Assembly: GCA_018907035.1 (NCBI GenBank)
Contig: JACCIC010000138.1
Span: 757,001-821,000, forward strand
Direction of reading: 5' to 3'
Source of the DNA: Sycobia sp. Sy_11
Taxonomy: Eukaryota > Arthropoda > Insecta > Hymenoptera > Epichrysomallidae
Length of the DNA stretch: 64,000 nucleotides
Shown: positions 28,023-43,530 of the stretch, piece after piece
Layout of the letters: every line of letters begins with the position of its first letter
Numbering within the stretch: position 1 is the stretch's first letter
Made by a program: the position numbers and the translations under genes
The notes under the pieces: generated by a model
What the model saw: only the letters and a program-made list of their open reading frames with translations
What the model was told of the DNA's origin: nothing
The model's database searches: none

Positions 28023-28785
28023 CGAGCGAATTCTATTACCATCTGGCTGTCGCGCGAAAGTCAATAAAGTTAGAAGCTGACAGTTTAGTCGGTAAAAGTG
28101 TAAGCTCGGCGCGTTAGCGGAGGCACGGCGGGCAGGAGAGGGGAGAGGAAAAAAAAAATTATTAAAGCCTCGGCTTCGGGAACGGATGAGTGGCAGCTGT
28201 CGCGCCGGCTCTCGAGCTTTTCTCCCCTCCTCCAGGACGGGGCGCGAGAAGCGGGAGTGTAAGGGGCGAGGTGGGGAATTATGCCCGTCGAGCCGCGGTG
28301 TAGAGCATCGGTGATCTAATAAAGGATGGATTCTGTTAATTTCCAGGAGAGGATCGTGACAATAGTTGCATTATACGGTTCGCTGCGGTGTTTTTCATTT
28401 ATTTTTTTTTCGGTTTATTTCCGCTCGCTTCGCGAGGAAAGTTTGAAGTGCAACGTTGAATTTTAGCCACGAGTAAAAGTCGACCGATGCCGCCGCTTTT
28501 TCTTTTGCTTTTTTTTTTTTTTTTGTTTTTCATTTCGCACTTTTGAAATCGTGGCCCGTCGCTCGATTTGCACGACGAGGCCGAAAAATAAAAAATTGCC
28601 GAACATCACGTGTCTCTCGTCCTGGAATTGTCACATATCGAGTTCACCGACGTACCAACGATATCACGTCAGCCCGCAAGCTTGCAAGTTGCAACTGTAT
28701 CGCGCGTTTCACCGTCTATTCCCTGTCTAAGTGAATTTTGAACGCAACGCTATAGTAGCAAATTTTTCTGAAAACCCATGTGTGG

Positions 28786-28822
<37 letters not shown>

Positions 28823-29179
28823 ATATATGTGTTTGTGTCACGATACCTGAGAATAACTATGATATTCAGTAAGATACAATCCCAACTTGACATTTTGAAC
28901 AAAAAAAAATTCATCCTACACACTGAACGAATAGACAGTTTGAATTCGAATTTTTAACGTAAATGATTCAAACTCAGATATTCAATCGAAACATTCCCAT
29001 AACCAAGTTTTAACAAAAAGAAAGACTCGAGCTTTGAATTAAAATCGGTACGACGACAATAAAAAAATTCAAGTATAACATTACATTCAAGCTCAGAGTT
29101 GAATATAAAGTGTGTTATTCTCAGTTGTTGATATATGGCGACATAACAGCTCGTACAACACATACTGGAATTCAGTGTA

Positions 29180-29239
<60 letters not shown>

Positions 29240-29407
29240 ACGGATTTGTCAAACCGAAAATAATGCGCAGAGCTTCGAAGCATCTGCCATCTATTCTCGG
29301 GCAATTCTCGATTCACATTGTTCGGGAAGACGTGCAACGAGACCGGCCGCGCGCGCACGTGATTCATGCGCGGCAAAAGCGATTATAAAGTTATATAAGG
29401 TCAGAGG

Positions 29408-29446
<39 letters not shown>

Positions 29447-30555
29447 TATATACATATATACACATATACATATGCCCACGTCTTCGTTACACGAGGAGAT
29501 GACACGTTAAGCACAAGAGTGGGGGGGGGGGCGAGAAAGGAAGGGTAACAAAGCCGCGCGGGCGGCAATGTTGCCGTTCCATATAAGTTGCTCAAAAGAC
29601 ATAATTAACAATTTAGGGTGCTGTGCACGTTACGAAAGTGCACGTTGGAGGGCAGCCTCAGCGGGGTGGGGATTGAGGGAGGAGAGGGAGTAAAGGAGAG
29701 CTAACTGCGTCATATTTGCACAAAGGGATTAATTTAAACTGTGAATATTGAGAGAGCGAAAGTGTGCGCGCGCGCGTGTGTGTGTGTGTGTGTGTGTGAG
29801 AGATATAGCGAGATCTGGTGAGATAGTGAGAGATAGGGGAGAGGGAGAAAGGCAGAGACAGAGAGTGGCAAAGTTGCGAAGTTACGCAGGGTAAAAGTTT
29901 TTGATGAGCTAATTTTTTTTAATCAACCTAGCTATTAGTGTGGCAGAGTGAGAGGGGGAGAGGAAGTATTTCTCATTAATTGCCGGGGGACAAAAAAAAA
30001 ATATTTTCCCATTTCACTTTCGTATGTATATTCCGTGTACGCTGTACGTTCGAGGCGTGATAGTTTCTAGATATACTTTCCGCGTGCGGTAATCGATGTA
30101 GATGCATCGCAGAAATTTAACCAAGTAAACAGATCCAAGTAAAATCTTGCAAGTATACAAATAATTTCACTACACGTCTTCTGTGCTCCTATATCAATTT
30201 AATGCACGTATAAACCTTCTTCAAATATATCCATTTACTCGCGTACACACAATTCCCAAGTATTGCCTCTTTGCGCGTGTACGTGTGGGTTTGTGTACAC
30301 TAGTTGTCCGTTCCGTTGCACTTGCGAAAGTGCGCGCGCGTAAGAATTCCGCAAAGAATTTCCGTAAACTGGCAAAAAAAGCGAGAGAGAAGAGAGAGAG
30401 AGAGAGTGGGGGGCCCCCATCAGGCTGCGCCAAGTTACAGACCGTTGGAAAAGCACGGAAAAAAGCTTTGCTCTAGGAGGGAGAGATAGGGGTAGAGGCG
30501 GCAACTAATAAAAATACTTTTACCCGGGTCTGTTGTTAATGCAAGCTTCATGTTC

Positions 30556-30615
<60 letters not shown>

Positions 30616-31064
30616 ATATGTAATAGGGGCGTGATTCTCTTTTTTTTTATAAAAAAAATACCTAATTAAACTAGGTCAAGAATCCAGTGCAACTAAAAAA
30701 AAAATTCAACAACGTAATTTTTTTCCCTCACACATTCATTTTAGAAGGAATTAGGATGTTTTCATTTATAAATTTAATCTATTTTAATCCTTATAAGAAT
30801 TTATCGCGTAATTTTAATGCGTACAATATTTTATAAAGGCGAGTTTCAAAGCAGTGCAAACGAAAGGCGTTAAAAAAAATAAATAAAATTTCATTCATTT
30901 CTAATTAATATATAATTTAATTTAAACCAGCAACATTGGCTTGGTCAGATTAATTAAAAATTAGTATGGCTTTCCGGTTGAATTACAAGGGGCGAGAGAA
31001 AGGAAAAATGCAAAATAAATTCATGGCTCGAGCTAATTGCCCGACTAAAAAATTACATTTTCAT

Positions 31065-31118
<54 letters not shown>

Positions 31119-33518
31119 TAATTAAAATGTAATATTTCAATCGGCAATCTATGTATCTTAATCCACCCGAACAATTCTTTACCAGCTCGTAATAATATAA
31201 TACAAATTGGCGAGAGAAGTAACAACGGATGAAATGAGACGTTTTCAAGCCTGTTTGTCGGTATTTGATAATTAGCGCGATAAATTTCCTTGCGACGCAA
31301 ACGATTTTGCAATAATTCAACCGCCGCGGGGCGACGAATCGTGCGCGAAACGAAACGAATTCGTTATAAGCGGCTCGCGGCTGCATGAAAGTACATGGAA
31401 CTTTGTGTTCTAAAGAATATATAAAACTTTCGGCCGATGCCGAAGATTATGGGTAAAAGCGAACTTTCAGTTCTGCGGTGGGTGGGCAGCGAAGAAAGTT
31501 AACAAATACAAAAAAAAAAAAAAAGAAAAAGAAAAAGAAGAGGAAAAAAAAAGATTCAATTTCCATACAATGAGGCTTGTATAATTCGAAGCTATAACGT
31601 GCAGCAGTTGCGGCGCGATGTATAAATATATATATACATATATACATATAGTACGTAGCCGATGCTATTCGTGGATTTCAAATAAAAATTTCAAGTCCCG
31701 TCCGCGCCGGGATCTTCCTCAATAAGTTTAAGGGGCTGGAACGATGAACGAAACAAAACCTATTATTTGTACTTACTTTGAATTTACTTATTCGTTTTAT
31801 TAGCTTTTTCTTTGGATTTTTTTTGCCGTATAATGGCATTTCTTTGCTTTTTCGACTTCTTCTTTCTCTTCCTTTTTAGATAATCGTTGAGTGATTTCGA
31901 TGCATTACGATTTAATTTCAATGTTTACTATAGCTTCGCTCCTTTCGCCATTTTTCATTATAGAATGAGAGAACAGCAATGGAATCGGAATTAATAATAG
32001 GAACGTTCTTGTCGAGCTCTTAAATTCATCGACTTAAAAACGAAGCAGAACATAAAAAAATCGTAAAACCGAAAATGAATTGACAAATTTGAACCGCGGG
32101 GGAAAAAATTACTTCAGAAATAACTTACAATTCGTTATCGTAATAATGAATCCACGGCACAATGGAGAAAATGAAGTAATTTTCGCGATTCAATTATTAA
32201 TCCTGGGAAATTGTCAGCGATAAAAACAGAAGAGAAGGAAATTTTGAACCACCGAACGAACGCTATTATATTGTGTTACGCTAATAAACTCCATTAATTA
32301 ATCCCATTGTGCGGGGGCGGATAATCGGCTTCTTGAAAATGTCCGTACGGGCCTCTAAGTATGCTTTACTTTTGTTTTTTCGTGCGATGAATTTACGGGC
32401 AAAGGTATTTTTCGCCTCGGAGGTGAACGATTATGCGTATATTTGGCGGTTTTGGTAATGATTACGATTTCATCTTTATGGGATTTTGATATTTGCGCGC
32501 CCTAAGAATATATATATGTAAGGATTTAATGGAACGACAGTAAAAAGGTCACATCGAGCGTTATAATTTCAATCTTATAATTCTAGGGAAAATTTGGCGC
32601 CGAAAGTAGGAGTCGTTAACGAATTAGTACGTAATGAATTAAGGTCAATAATTAAGCGATAGAGCTAAGGCTTTTTTGTTCTTAACTGAGTATTAAAATT
32701 TTAATATTCTACAAACGAAACATAATAATGAAATAGTACGATTATTTTTACGAGTTTTTTTGTTTTAAGAAGCATTTGAAAAATAGTATATAAAGAAATA
32801 AGCATAATAATTATGAGCGGTACTGAAGTTTTTTTGGAAAGAAATAATTTATATTTTACTATACACCATGCATAATTATATAGTTAAGAGATTCTTAAAA
32901 CAGGGTTATAAGAATCTTTTTTTCTAAATTAATTTGTGGAAAATTGGTATGCACAATGAATTAAAAATAATAATTAAGGAGCATAATAAGAATTTTTGGG
33001 AACTAAGTATTAAACAACATAATCTAGAAAAAATTAAGCATGATCATGTCAATGAGCTTATAAAGGAGTTTTTTGAAATTAGTATTTGAAAAAATTCTTA
33101 TCAAATCCAACGAACGTGCAATCATCCAATCGTGTAATACGAGTCTTTCTTGTTCTAACGTCGCTTTAATAAACCAGTATCATATAAAAAAAAAAAAAAA
33201 AAAATGAACCGCTAGTCGACGATGACAAAGATTAATCTCGTTTAACGAATACGATTGGCCGTATTGTCGCTCGATACGACGAATCGATCGCCCAATTAAT
33301 ACAACGATCTCGGTCGCTCGCGGTGCCCGTCCAGCTACGCATCGGTCGCCATTATTTCGATTCGTCGCCGGCTCCGAGGTCTTCCGGTCGGTCTTAAACC
33401 CCCACCTCCCATCCCCGATCCACGACCAAAATCAATTGAAAGTAACAGCTGTTCGTATGTGGTATGAGAGAGAGTCCAGTAAAAAACACGCGTGCGCGAG
33501 GTTTCGCTCTCTTCCTCG

Positions 33519-33583
<65 letters not shown>

Positions 33584-33764
33584 ATATACGAACGAAAAAA
33601 TATCAACTATATAAGACTTTCATGCGCCGCGCGTCTCATTGCCGCACAAACAACACGCGCACAGATATACAGCGGCGGGGCAGGCTGAAGGATTTGGGAT
33701 CCGATGAACGTATGCACTGTCTTTTCGCCGCCTCCTGGACGGCCTCGTGCTTAATACAAGTACA

Positions 33765-33808
<44 letters not shown>

Positions 33809-35376
33809 CCAACCCCGATAACGAGTCACTCACTCTCACCACCGACTCACATACCCGAATAACAGGAGCTTCGCCGCCCTACTAAGCGAAGGGCTGCTGC
33901 GTATCTTACCGGCGAAGAGAAAGGGATGGGGGAGCTCAATGAGGACAACACGAAGAAGTGTTAAACGAACGAACCACGGGGGATGAAGGGGGCGATTTCG
34001 CGAACGAACGACCGTAATTCTTTATCTATTTTTCACTCTCCTTCCGTTGGAGTGCCGCGCGCGGGCCTCGCACGCGTCTCGGACGGCGGCGAACGGGCCC
34101 CGACTAGCGCCTCGGGTATATAGTACGTCTGCAAGAGAGACCCCCTCCCCCCGTGGTTTCAGAGAGAGACAGAGAGAAAGAGCTCGCACCGCGAGGAGAC
34201 GGGGAAGAGACGGCCAGCGTAGAAGAAAAAGGAGGAAGGAAGTGAAGGAGTGCACCTGATCGCGAGAGAGAGAGAGAGAGAATGAGGGGGGGGGCTAAAG
34301 GAGGGGAATGAAAGAGGGCAGTGGTGCTCGTCGAGGCGAGGCGGCGAGGGAAAGGATGGACGTGAGAAGGGGGCAGGCAGGGAAGTCGGCTCTCTGATGT
34401 AACAGAAAGAAATTATATTATAAGGTAGTTGAACCAGTGGCCGATAATTCACTACAGAAGTCCAACGTTACTTTTTCGCTTAAAATCTATTTTATTTCTT
34501 AAATCAAATTCCGATTTTACATACTTATTCGCGCATATTAAACAATCACGCTCATAAATAAAGTATAAAATAAGCTTCTTCATTTTTCTTTTCATTTGGA
34601 ACATTCGGACAATTTTTCCGTTAACGACAGCTTTATCGAAATCTGGAGTTTTGTTAAATTTAAAGGAATATTTATTGTCATAATAAATATTGTATATAAC
34701 TGAAGTTATAAATATATAATTATCTTCGATAGCTTGTTTTTCGTGTTTAACAAATGCATTAAACAATAACATAGTATAAATAACAGGACAACCACTGTAA
34801 CAGATAAGAAAGGAGAAATGAAGAATCATCGTCATTTATAGTTTTATGAAAGAATAATGGCATTAATAGTGAAGTAAAAATTGGTAGGGCGCGGCAACTA
34901 ACTTAATGAAAAATAATAAAACTACGAAAAACAACTTTATTCTCATCTGCGTTGTCATTTTTTTTATCCGGTGGAAAATAAACAGTTTCTATTAAAAAGA
35001 ACGCTTTACAAAAAAAAAAAACAAAAACATCACTCAGCCTCTAAGCAAGGGAGCTCCAATTGCTCCTAAATTATACGCAATACTCGTGTTTTTGTTCTTT
35101 TGTACATATATACTTCATTTAAATTTGTTTTTGTTCTTTTGTACATATATACTTCATTTAAATCGGCAAGCAACGTTATTATTTTAATTAAAAACATCGA
35201 AGCTTTAATTAACGTTAAATAATTAACATAAAATATTAAGAGCTGAAATTTACTATGTATTTCATTAAAAGTATCATTATCCGTTTACATTATCGAGAAC
35301 TGGGTCACTATCGCTGGCTCGGTTGTACTCGCTATTACAGATATCCGTCGATATATTCGCGTTTATACATACACAC

Positions 35377-35407
<31 letters not shown>

Positions 35408-37195
35408 CACCAGTATGTACTATATACAAATGTGCTCGTTTATATGTAGATGAGCGGATGTAGGAAGGAAGTCATATCGGCCCTCCAATGTCAGCCGAAT
35501 AGCGCATTGCCCAATCATTCTGTATAGAAGGACGAAGCGCCCAAATTCGATGTACGGTTGAAGGGCCGCACGTGTTATACGCGTCCACTTTTTTCCCTCC
35601 CCCGCAGGATGCGACGTACACGTGAAAATATATTGTATCCGACGCACTTTTCTACGTATGTACTGGTTTTCGGCTGCGTGGCGAGGCTTTGATGGGTCGG
35701 GAGATGGGAGACGGGGGTCGCTGAGGTGGCAACTCCCGAGACGAAGCCGATAACGTTGCGTACGGGAGCGCGGCCGCCGTCAGAAAATGAGAGGAAGGGA
35801 GGCGGAGAAAGAGAGGAGTTTCTTTGAGGAGTCGCGCTTTGAGGGCAAAAGTGCATTTTGTCAGTGGTGGAGTGAACGGACCGACGGGGGGAGGGTAGCA
35901 ATTATCGCGACCTGGAAATTATAGGAGTCAATCGAAGGCACTTTGATTTTCAATATATGTGTATATATATATATATATATACACGTTAAAGGTTCCCCTT
36001 TATCGTTTTTCAACGTCTCCTTTTCCGCTTCCGTATGTCCCGTTTAATTTTGAAACGAAGCACTGGACGTTCCGCCCGGGCGGAACTTTCCGCCTCTCTT
36101 TCTCGTCGCTCGATCAATTCCTCGCGATCCGTCACTGAGATAAAAAGTTTTATATACAATAACATATAATATTAACTATATATGTATATATAGTTTAAAT
36201 AAAACAGAAAACTACACTTTTTTTAGCGAACGATGCACGTGTAATGTAGAAATATGTATATATATATATATATATAAAGATTGCGAATAAAGTCCGGGTG
36301 CACTTTTTGGTCGAAATTATCGTCTTTACTATTCGAACGTATGTTCTGGCCACGACTCTATAAATTTACATCGAAAGTAATTCGACATTAAAGAAAATCG
36401 AAAACAAATTTATCAAAAGGTGGCCTAATATCGACCAGATCGGGACGTGCGCGTCTCGCGCCTAGTGTGATTAATCATCGACGTTTTCGAGCGAATTTGT
36501 CGTGACTTTTCACTGCAATGTCCTCTGAAGGGATCAAGCAAGCTGTGCTTCTCAGTTTTACGTAGTATTGTACGTAAACATTAAATTATTGCAAAATTTT
36601 TTATTCATTATGCGGTGAATTTTTCACCTAAGCTACATTACTGCGATACGTAAATTCCATAATCAAAATTAACCGGAAAAAATGCTAATTATTCTCGTGT
36701 CCAGTGGATAAAACCAAAAGAAAAAAGTTGTCGACAGCCCCTACTCCTTAGTTCTTTCCTTTTCATTTATGCAGTACTGCAGCGCCGACTATAAAAATAA
36801 TAATAATGTCTCTTTAGCACAGCGTAAAAAGATGCGTGTATAAACACATACAGAAGCCGCAGTAATAACGAAAAAAAAAAACCTTTTGCGGCACTTTATG
36901 TATAATGTGAAGGTTACAAGAAAATAAAACGCCACCCCCAGTCTCCCCCCCCCATCTTCGAAGGAGGAAAAGCTACTATACTCTGTCTAAAGAACCGCGC
37001 TTGTGCATAAATGTGCAAAAAATAACTCCTCTGCATCTCATTACACCCCTCTTCGTTGCCTTACTTTATTATCCTGAAATAAAAAGAAAAACCTCGACCC
37101 CTCTCCCGACTGCTGTACTTGTACGAGGCACAGTCCCCGAGCTCCCTTCCAAAAGTCGACGGAAATGCACGCGCCAAGCTAGTCACTCTCGACGA

Positions 37196-37274
<79 letters not shown>

Positions 37275-37675
37275 TAGGAACCCCCCCCCCCCAATCCGTT
37301 CACGGGCCGAGCGCACCGATCCGAAGGGCAGATTTTTTCCTCGCTGCGTGTATATATATATAGGCCTCCGTTCGTTTATGCCTCTCTTCCCGCACTGACC
37401 CCTCCCCTCCCCCCGCCCCGTCGCCGCTCGCCGACCCCGCCAGATCCTCGGACGGAGAGAACATACATCGCGCGCGCGCGCGAGCTCAGCGTTGCGTTCG
37501 GAGCGTAGTTCCTCTTCCGCGCGCGGCCGCCCGCTCCTCCTCCTTCTCCGCCGTCAGAAACGGCGCGCGGGGGGGGGGGGAGCCGAGGTGAGCGAGCGAG
37601 CGCGCCAGCGAGCCTCGCGGCAGAATGTCTATCGCGCGGCGCGCTTCTTTTCGCGCGACTTGCGCAATTCGCCTT

Positions 37676-37736
<61 letters not shown>

Positions 37737-37868
37737 GCTCACAGGCGCGGGGGAGGTCCGCTGCCGTAGCGCCAGACGGAGATATCCTCGCGGCGAGCCG
37801 TTCCTTTGTGCGCCGCCGACTTTCATCGCCGGCGAGCGTGCCGCTCGGTTGGCCCGCTCTATATACAT

Positions 37869-37922
<54 letters not shown>

Positions 37923-40900
37923 TCAAGTGCGAAAAAAGCGAAACCCATCTGGAGCTCTTTGTTTTCCCCCTCCTGCCCTCCCATCGATAGTCGACGACGA
38001 CGCGGTAAAATGCTCGGACACCCAGTAGTCACTGATGCTGTTGCGAGCGCGCGGACGCCAGGTTGGTTGTTTTTTTTTCACGTTTACGTAACTTTCTATT
38101 TATACATGCGCCGTAAAACTAGAAGAAGCAGGTTGGCGGAAAAATGAACATGAAAAATGAAAAGAACGCGTGCAAGTGGGCGCGTCTCAAAAAAAAAGTA
38201 TAATAGGATTAATAGATTCTTCGCTGTGCGCCTGATGAAACAAATCGCAATGAAATTATAACTTTAATAGAATTTGAATTTCAAGAAATTTATTAACAAT
38301 CAATATCTACATTTTCTTCGTCGATTAAACAATTTTTGTTTTTAGCTTAATATCCGCAGTAGCCGTTGATATTAATTGTTAATAAATTTTGTGAACATTT
38401 CCAAGGAATTTGTTTTAAATTCTATGGGATTTATGATTTTTTATCATTATAAATAATACAAAGGTTACTTGAAGTGGAGTTGTTTTGATTAAAATTTTAA
38501 TTAAAAAAAAAGGAATAAAACTTATCACAAATCATTACTGTTTGGATGACACGAAACGTGTTTATTAACACATTTCTTTTACAAACTTTACAGTTTTTGA
38601 TATTTTCTTTTATTCGCAAATTGGTATTAATATTACAAAAGTGTAATTATATTACAATGTGATAAAACTGTAATCGCTTGCTTTGTTTCTAATAAAAATC
38701 TGTAAAAGCTTAAACGTATTGTTGACAACGTTAACGGAACTGTTTTTCTTTGTCGTTGCAGTTGTTCACTCAATTGACGTGGGCCATATTAACCAGTCCC
38801 GCTCGCCGCAGATTACACGCACGATTTTCCGACGTATCGACTGTATCTAGGAGCCGTTATTAGAAGTTGGCCGATGCACGGCCTACAATATAATAAGTCT
38901 ACGGTCCATTTCTTAAAAGCGATTAAACAAAAAATAGTCTCTTTTTACCATTCATACAACTACTACTAGCAGGACGATCTCTTTCAGATTACCCACATGT
39001 TATTATTTTATAGAACAGATATCTTCACGTCGAAGCAAGAAACGACGTTTTCTCGCACGCGTAATTGAACGCTTGTCGAAGGCACGTGGATATATTGCGC
39101 GATACGTTCGAGCCGGCGTGGGTTATCGCGCAGTAGGCCGTGGGAGGTTGATCGAAGCTCGAAGCTCCATTGCCACGTTGGTCGGCAACTGACCGGGGGC
39201 AGATTCGCCGCTACAAGACCCGGCTAATTCAGCGACTGCCTCGAACGGACGCGATCACCCGCGGTTATTGCGCGCTTTTACGGCGACGCTTTACCACGTT
39301 AGATCGATTGAGGCGCCGTTCGCTCACCCATCAATAGCGATTAATTGATTAATTTGGCCTGCGAAATTTGTGGAACGAACCAATTGGCTCGGTCGGTGGC
39401 GAACAATCTCGTTTCGCAGCGAAAATCCATTGTACCTCGGTATCGTTGATCGAGACATCGCAGCTGCGAACGATCCGAGGAATCGGTCGAATCATAATAA
39501 ACCTGCCCGAACGGCTAATTCGGCGCGAGGTCGTCGGGCTCGATCCGATTACTCACTGCGTGAAGCGCCGCGAGCGGCTTTGGGCTCCAATTGAGTTGGA
39601 TTCGAGTCCTAAAAAGAGCAGCGTTGCAGACGGCAGAACATGCCCTGCCGAACGTGCGTGCGCTAATAGGGCAACAATTTGGTGTTCGGGGCAAGAATCG
39701 GGGTCGACCGAATCTCCGAGGTCGGTGTATCAGGCGATGTCTCGCCGTTTCGACAAAGCGCATAACCTTGAGAGAATCATTTTTCAATTATTAATACAAT
39801 TGCCGATGGACGAAAATCTTATGAAAGAATAGACGCTGTCATCAATGCGCGGCCGTTACGACATTTATGGTAAATTCCCTAACGAGAAAAGACGGCCCCA
39901 GAGCTGCACTCTCAATTTAGATGATTCTCTACGCAATTTCACGGATATGATCGTTTACGTCAGTTAGCCAATGACGAATAGCTGTATATATATATGTATA
40001 TATGGTAAGTAATAGTTTTATGAAAGTCAAAGGTGCCGTTATATCAAATTTAATTGGCCGTACGAGAGGGGCACTCGAGCGAGCGACGCCCCACATGCCG
40101 GGTATATACATGCATTATGCATACACATATATGTTTATACACACACGCACACACACACACACACACACACACGGCACACACGGGCACATATTATTGCAAG
40201 CGTACGCACCTGCGCATACCCACATATGCATGTGAAATCGTATCATGCCGTATCGGGCATTATCGTTATGAAATCTGCGGGTTCGGCGCGGTGGCGGAGG
40301 GGGGAGGGGGGATAGGAGGCGAATCGAGCGAGCGAGGTACCGAAACGTCGTATCCGGACATGGCGACGCAATGGGCCGCTGTGACGTTTACGAAAACTGG
40401 TCATAAAGTCGTCGTCGTCGTCGTCGTCGTCGGGGCGGCTTCGATCGTCGTACTACGTACAATGTTGGGCAAAAGAAGCACGTTCCGCGTCGCGGGTGGG
40501 GGTCGTTCGATAATTAATGCTCGGTAATCGCGCGTGCATCGCGAAAGAGAGGGGGTTCGGTGCCTCGACGTGGTCTGATCGAATCACGCAGCGCGTATGC
40601 GCAGAAGGGGAAATTTCGAATATAATGAATAATCGTTCGGCTGAAAAATGGAATTGCAGTTGAGTTAAATTTGGGAAGGAAATATATCGTGGTCTTTTGA
40701 CATATACAATAGTTTAAGAGACTTTTGAATGAGAAAGTTAATTTACACGTTAATATGTGTGCATATTTTTTAGTCAGTAATTTTTGATAAGGTATACTAT
40801 GAAAAAGAACTGATTAGCTTCTAATATATAAATAATTATTTAAAAAATTTGCTAAAAATGAGTAAGTATCGATCAGATTTAAAAAATATTTATTGAAATT

Positions 40901-41642
40901 TATACAGTAAAGGATTCTCAATTAATTTGTAGTTATCTTTTGCTTTAAATGTCCCTAAACATTAAAACCTGCTTAAAATCCCTACACAGTTTTATAAAAG
41001 TTATTCTTTTTGTTTTGATACAAATACAAAATGGCTTCTAATAAAATCACTAATGCTATTTAGAATCACTAATTTTATTTAATAAAATATTTTTAAAAAT
41101 ATTTAAACACTCTTAATACTTTTTTCTACTCATGAAAATGATTATTCGATTATAACCAATTGAACTATTCGTTGTTAATCAAGACTCCGTTAATTTTTTA
41201 CGATGCTTTACTGAAAAATCTTAAATTTTATTTAAAAAACGAAAAATTTTTAACACATTTGTTCAGTTCATATTTTCATAAGCAATGCTTAACGGAACAA
41301 GTGACAATTTATAAAAATATATTACATAACTTATTTCACAAATTCTGACTCAATTGCAGTTACAATATACTTTCCAGCCTTATTCTATAAGTGAGTTTTG
41401 TTCACTGGAACACGCACAAAGGCCATTATTAATACAAGGCTAAAATAATTCAAAGCAAAAAAATGAACTCCAAACAGTTATATAATTAGCAGCAGTAAAC
41501 AGTATTTAGAATAAAAAAAAAAGTGTAGCAATAGTTTGTAGTATTGTATTATAATAAAGAAACAAAAAAGGAAATCACTGAAACGTCAAGTTAGAGATAA
41601 TATCGCGCATTTTTCGGTAGTCCGGAATTTCATATTCTTCCC

Positions 41643-41684
<42 letters not shown>

Positions 41685-42702
41685 GTATACATCTATATAC
41701 ACTTGGGAAACGTTTCTATATAAGAAAACGCGCACGACGCGACTATAAAATAATATGCGCGCGCGTAATAAATTCGCGCGTGCGCGACCTGGTATCCGGA
41801 AGCAAATCTTAAATATAACATGCTCAAATTGATGCTTATCCGGGCAGATTTATTATTTTCCCGCGTCATTTATTATGAAATGTATATTAATGTGGAATTT
41901 CGGGGGTGGGGGGGGAGGAAGCATCAAGTACGCGGCATTAAATAGTTCCAACAAGAGAGGGACTTCTGGAATCGAAACAATGTCTTGAAAAATTATCCGC
42001 GACAAATTCGAGGGGATTCATATGGCCGGAAAACCGTTCTCTCTGCAGAATTTTCGAGGATGTTTTCCAAAGAATTCGTTTCGTAAGCGCACAATAAAAA
42101 GTCACAGATTTTCGCAAAAATAATAGAAATAAGACTTGGGGTTCTTTCGTAGTCGTGTGGACGACGTATGTCTAGCCTAAAAAATTTATTTTTAATCTAA
42201 AAATCGATGTATATTTCTTTTGGATATTGTCTATCTATTATATTTTCTGCTAATTGCACGGAATTCTGACGCCGCGTGATTTTCAAACATATCAACTATG
42301 CGTTAACGGGTGCCAACAAACGCACACGTTATAAATGCACACGATGACGTGTTATTTCTCGCTCTTTTAACGGCCACCTGGGAATTATCGAATGACGAAT
42401 GGGAGTTAATTTCAGCCGTGTTTAAGGCAGTTTTTGGGTAACGAAGGACATGGGGCGTAGGAGCAATTACGAGAAATATAAATACCGAATTAATGAGCGC
42501 GAGAAGATGCTAATGAAATCCGCTTGCCGGGTACAAGAAGGGCGAACGAGTCGCGAGGCGGAGGAGACATCGCCGGATCGGCAAATGTAATTACGCATTA
42601 AACCGCCGGCGTCGGGCGGAGAAAATCGAATTATTTCTAGCAAAGTCGGAGGCGCGAGCTTAATTAGGCTCCGGGCCGCATTCAAATGTTCTTCGTTGTA
42701 AC

Positions 42703-42750
<48 letters not shown>

Positions 42751-43120
42751 GAACATTATACATTATTATTATCATTTTTTCATAGAATAGATGAGCAGCT
42801 TGGCCCCAATATTATACTCTAATACCTCTGTTTAGAATTCAATCGCCCTCCAACACCGAGTGGATTTAAATTTACGCCCGTAATTCAGGCTGAAAGATCG
42901 GGTGGAGGAGGGGGGAGGGGGTGAAGGTACAATTTGAATTATGAAAGGCGAGTCTCTCGTTTGAAAATTGCGCGCGAACTCGTCCGCGCCGGGTGAAATT
43001 ATATAAAGCGCGCGCGCAAAAAAAAAATAGGAAGCGAACCGAGCTGGCGGTTGGTCGCTCGGTCTCTCCTCGTTTCTAAAGAAAGTTTCATAATAATGCC
43101 GCCTGTGTATGTATGTATGT

Positions 43121-43175
<55 letters not shown>

Positions 43176-43477
43176 ATGCACGTAACGAGCTCCTTGCAAT
43201 TCTCAAGTTAAAACAAATTATAATATAATCTGTTGCGCGATGCGCGCGTCTCGTTTCTTGCTGTTTGCCCCAAAGGCATACAACACGTCATTCTGCGCAC
43301 GGACGCTACGGGCAAAATATATATGGATCGATAATTGAATTTGAATATTCCTTTATTCTTGCAGATTCGGTGCATAATTAACCATTGTACTGTATATATA
43401 TGCATATAGGAACGTTATAGAGTTTCAACAGATTCATCGGATTATAAGAGGATCAATTGTAAATTTTCTCAATTCCC

Positions 43478-43530
<53 letters not shown>

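Larger units (their letters stand above)
27617..38030 (-). other. PHLPP intron 3, 3' part
   Basis: Last 10.4 kb of the intron before exon 4. TA arrays at 28789, 29181, 29408, 30559, 31068, 33522, 35383 and three clustered at 37226-37919; a 39-bp tandem duplication at 35087-35163; GC-rich patches at 28100-28700, 33880-34400 and 37280-38030; plain AT-rich sequence at 30610-33500. No gene recognised. Confidence 0.7.
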
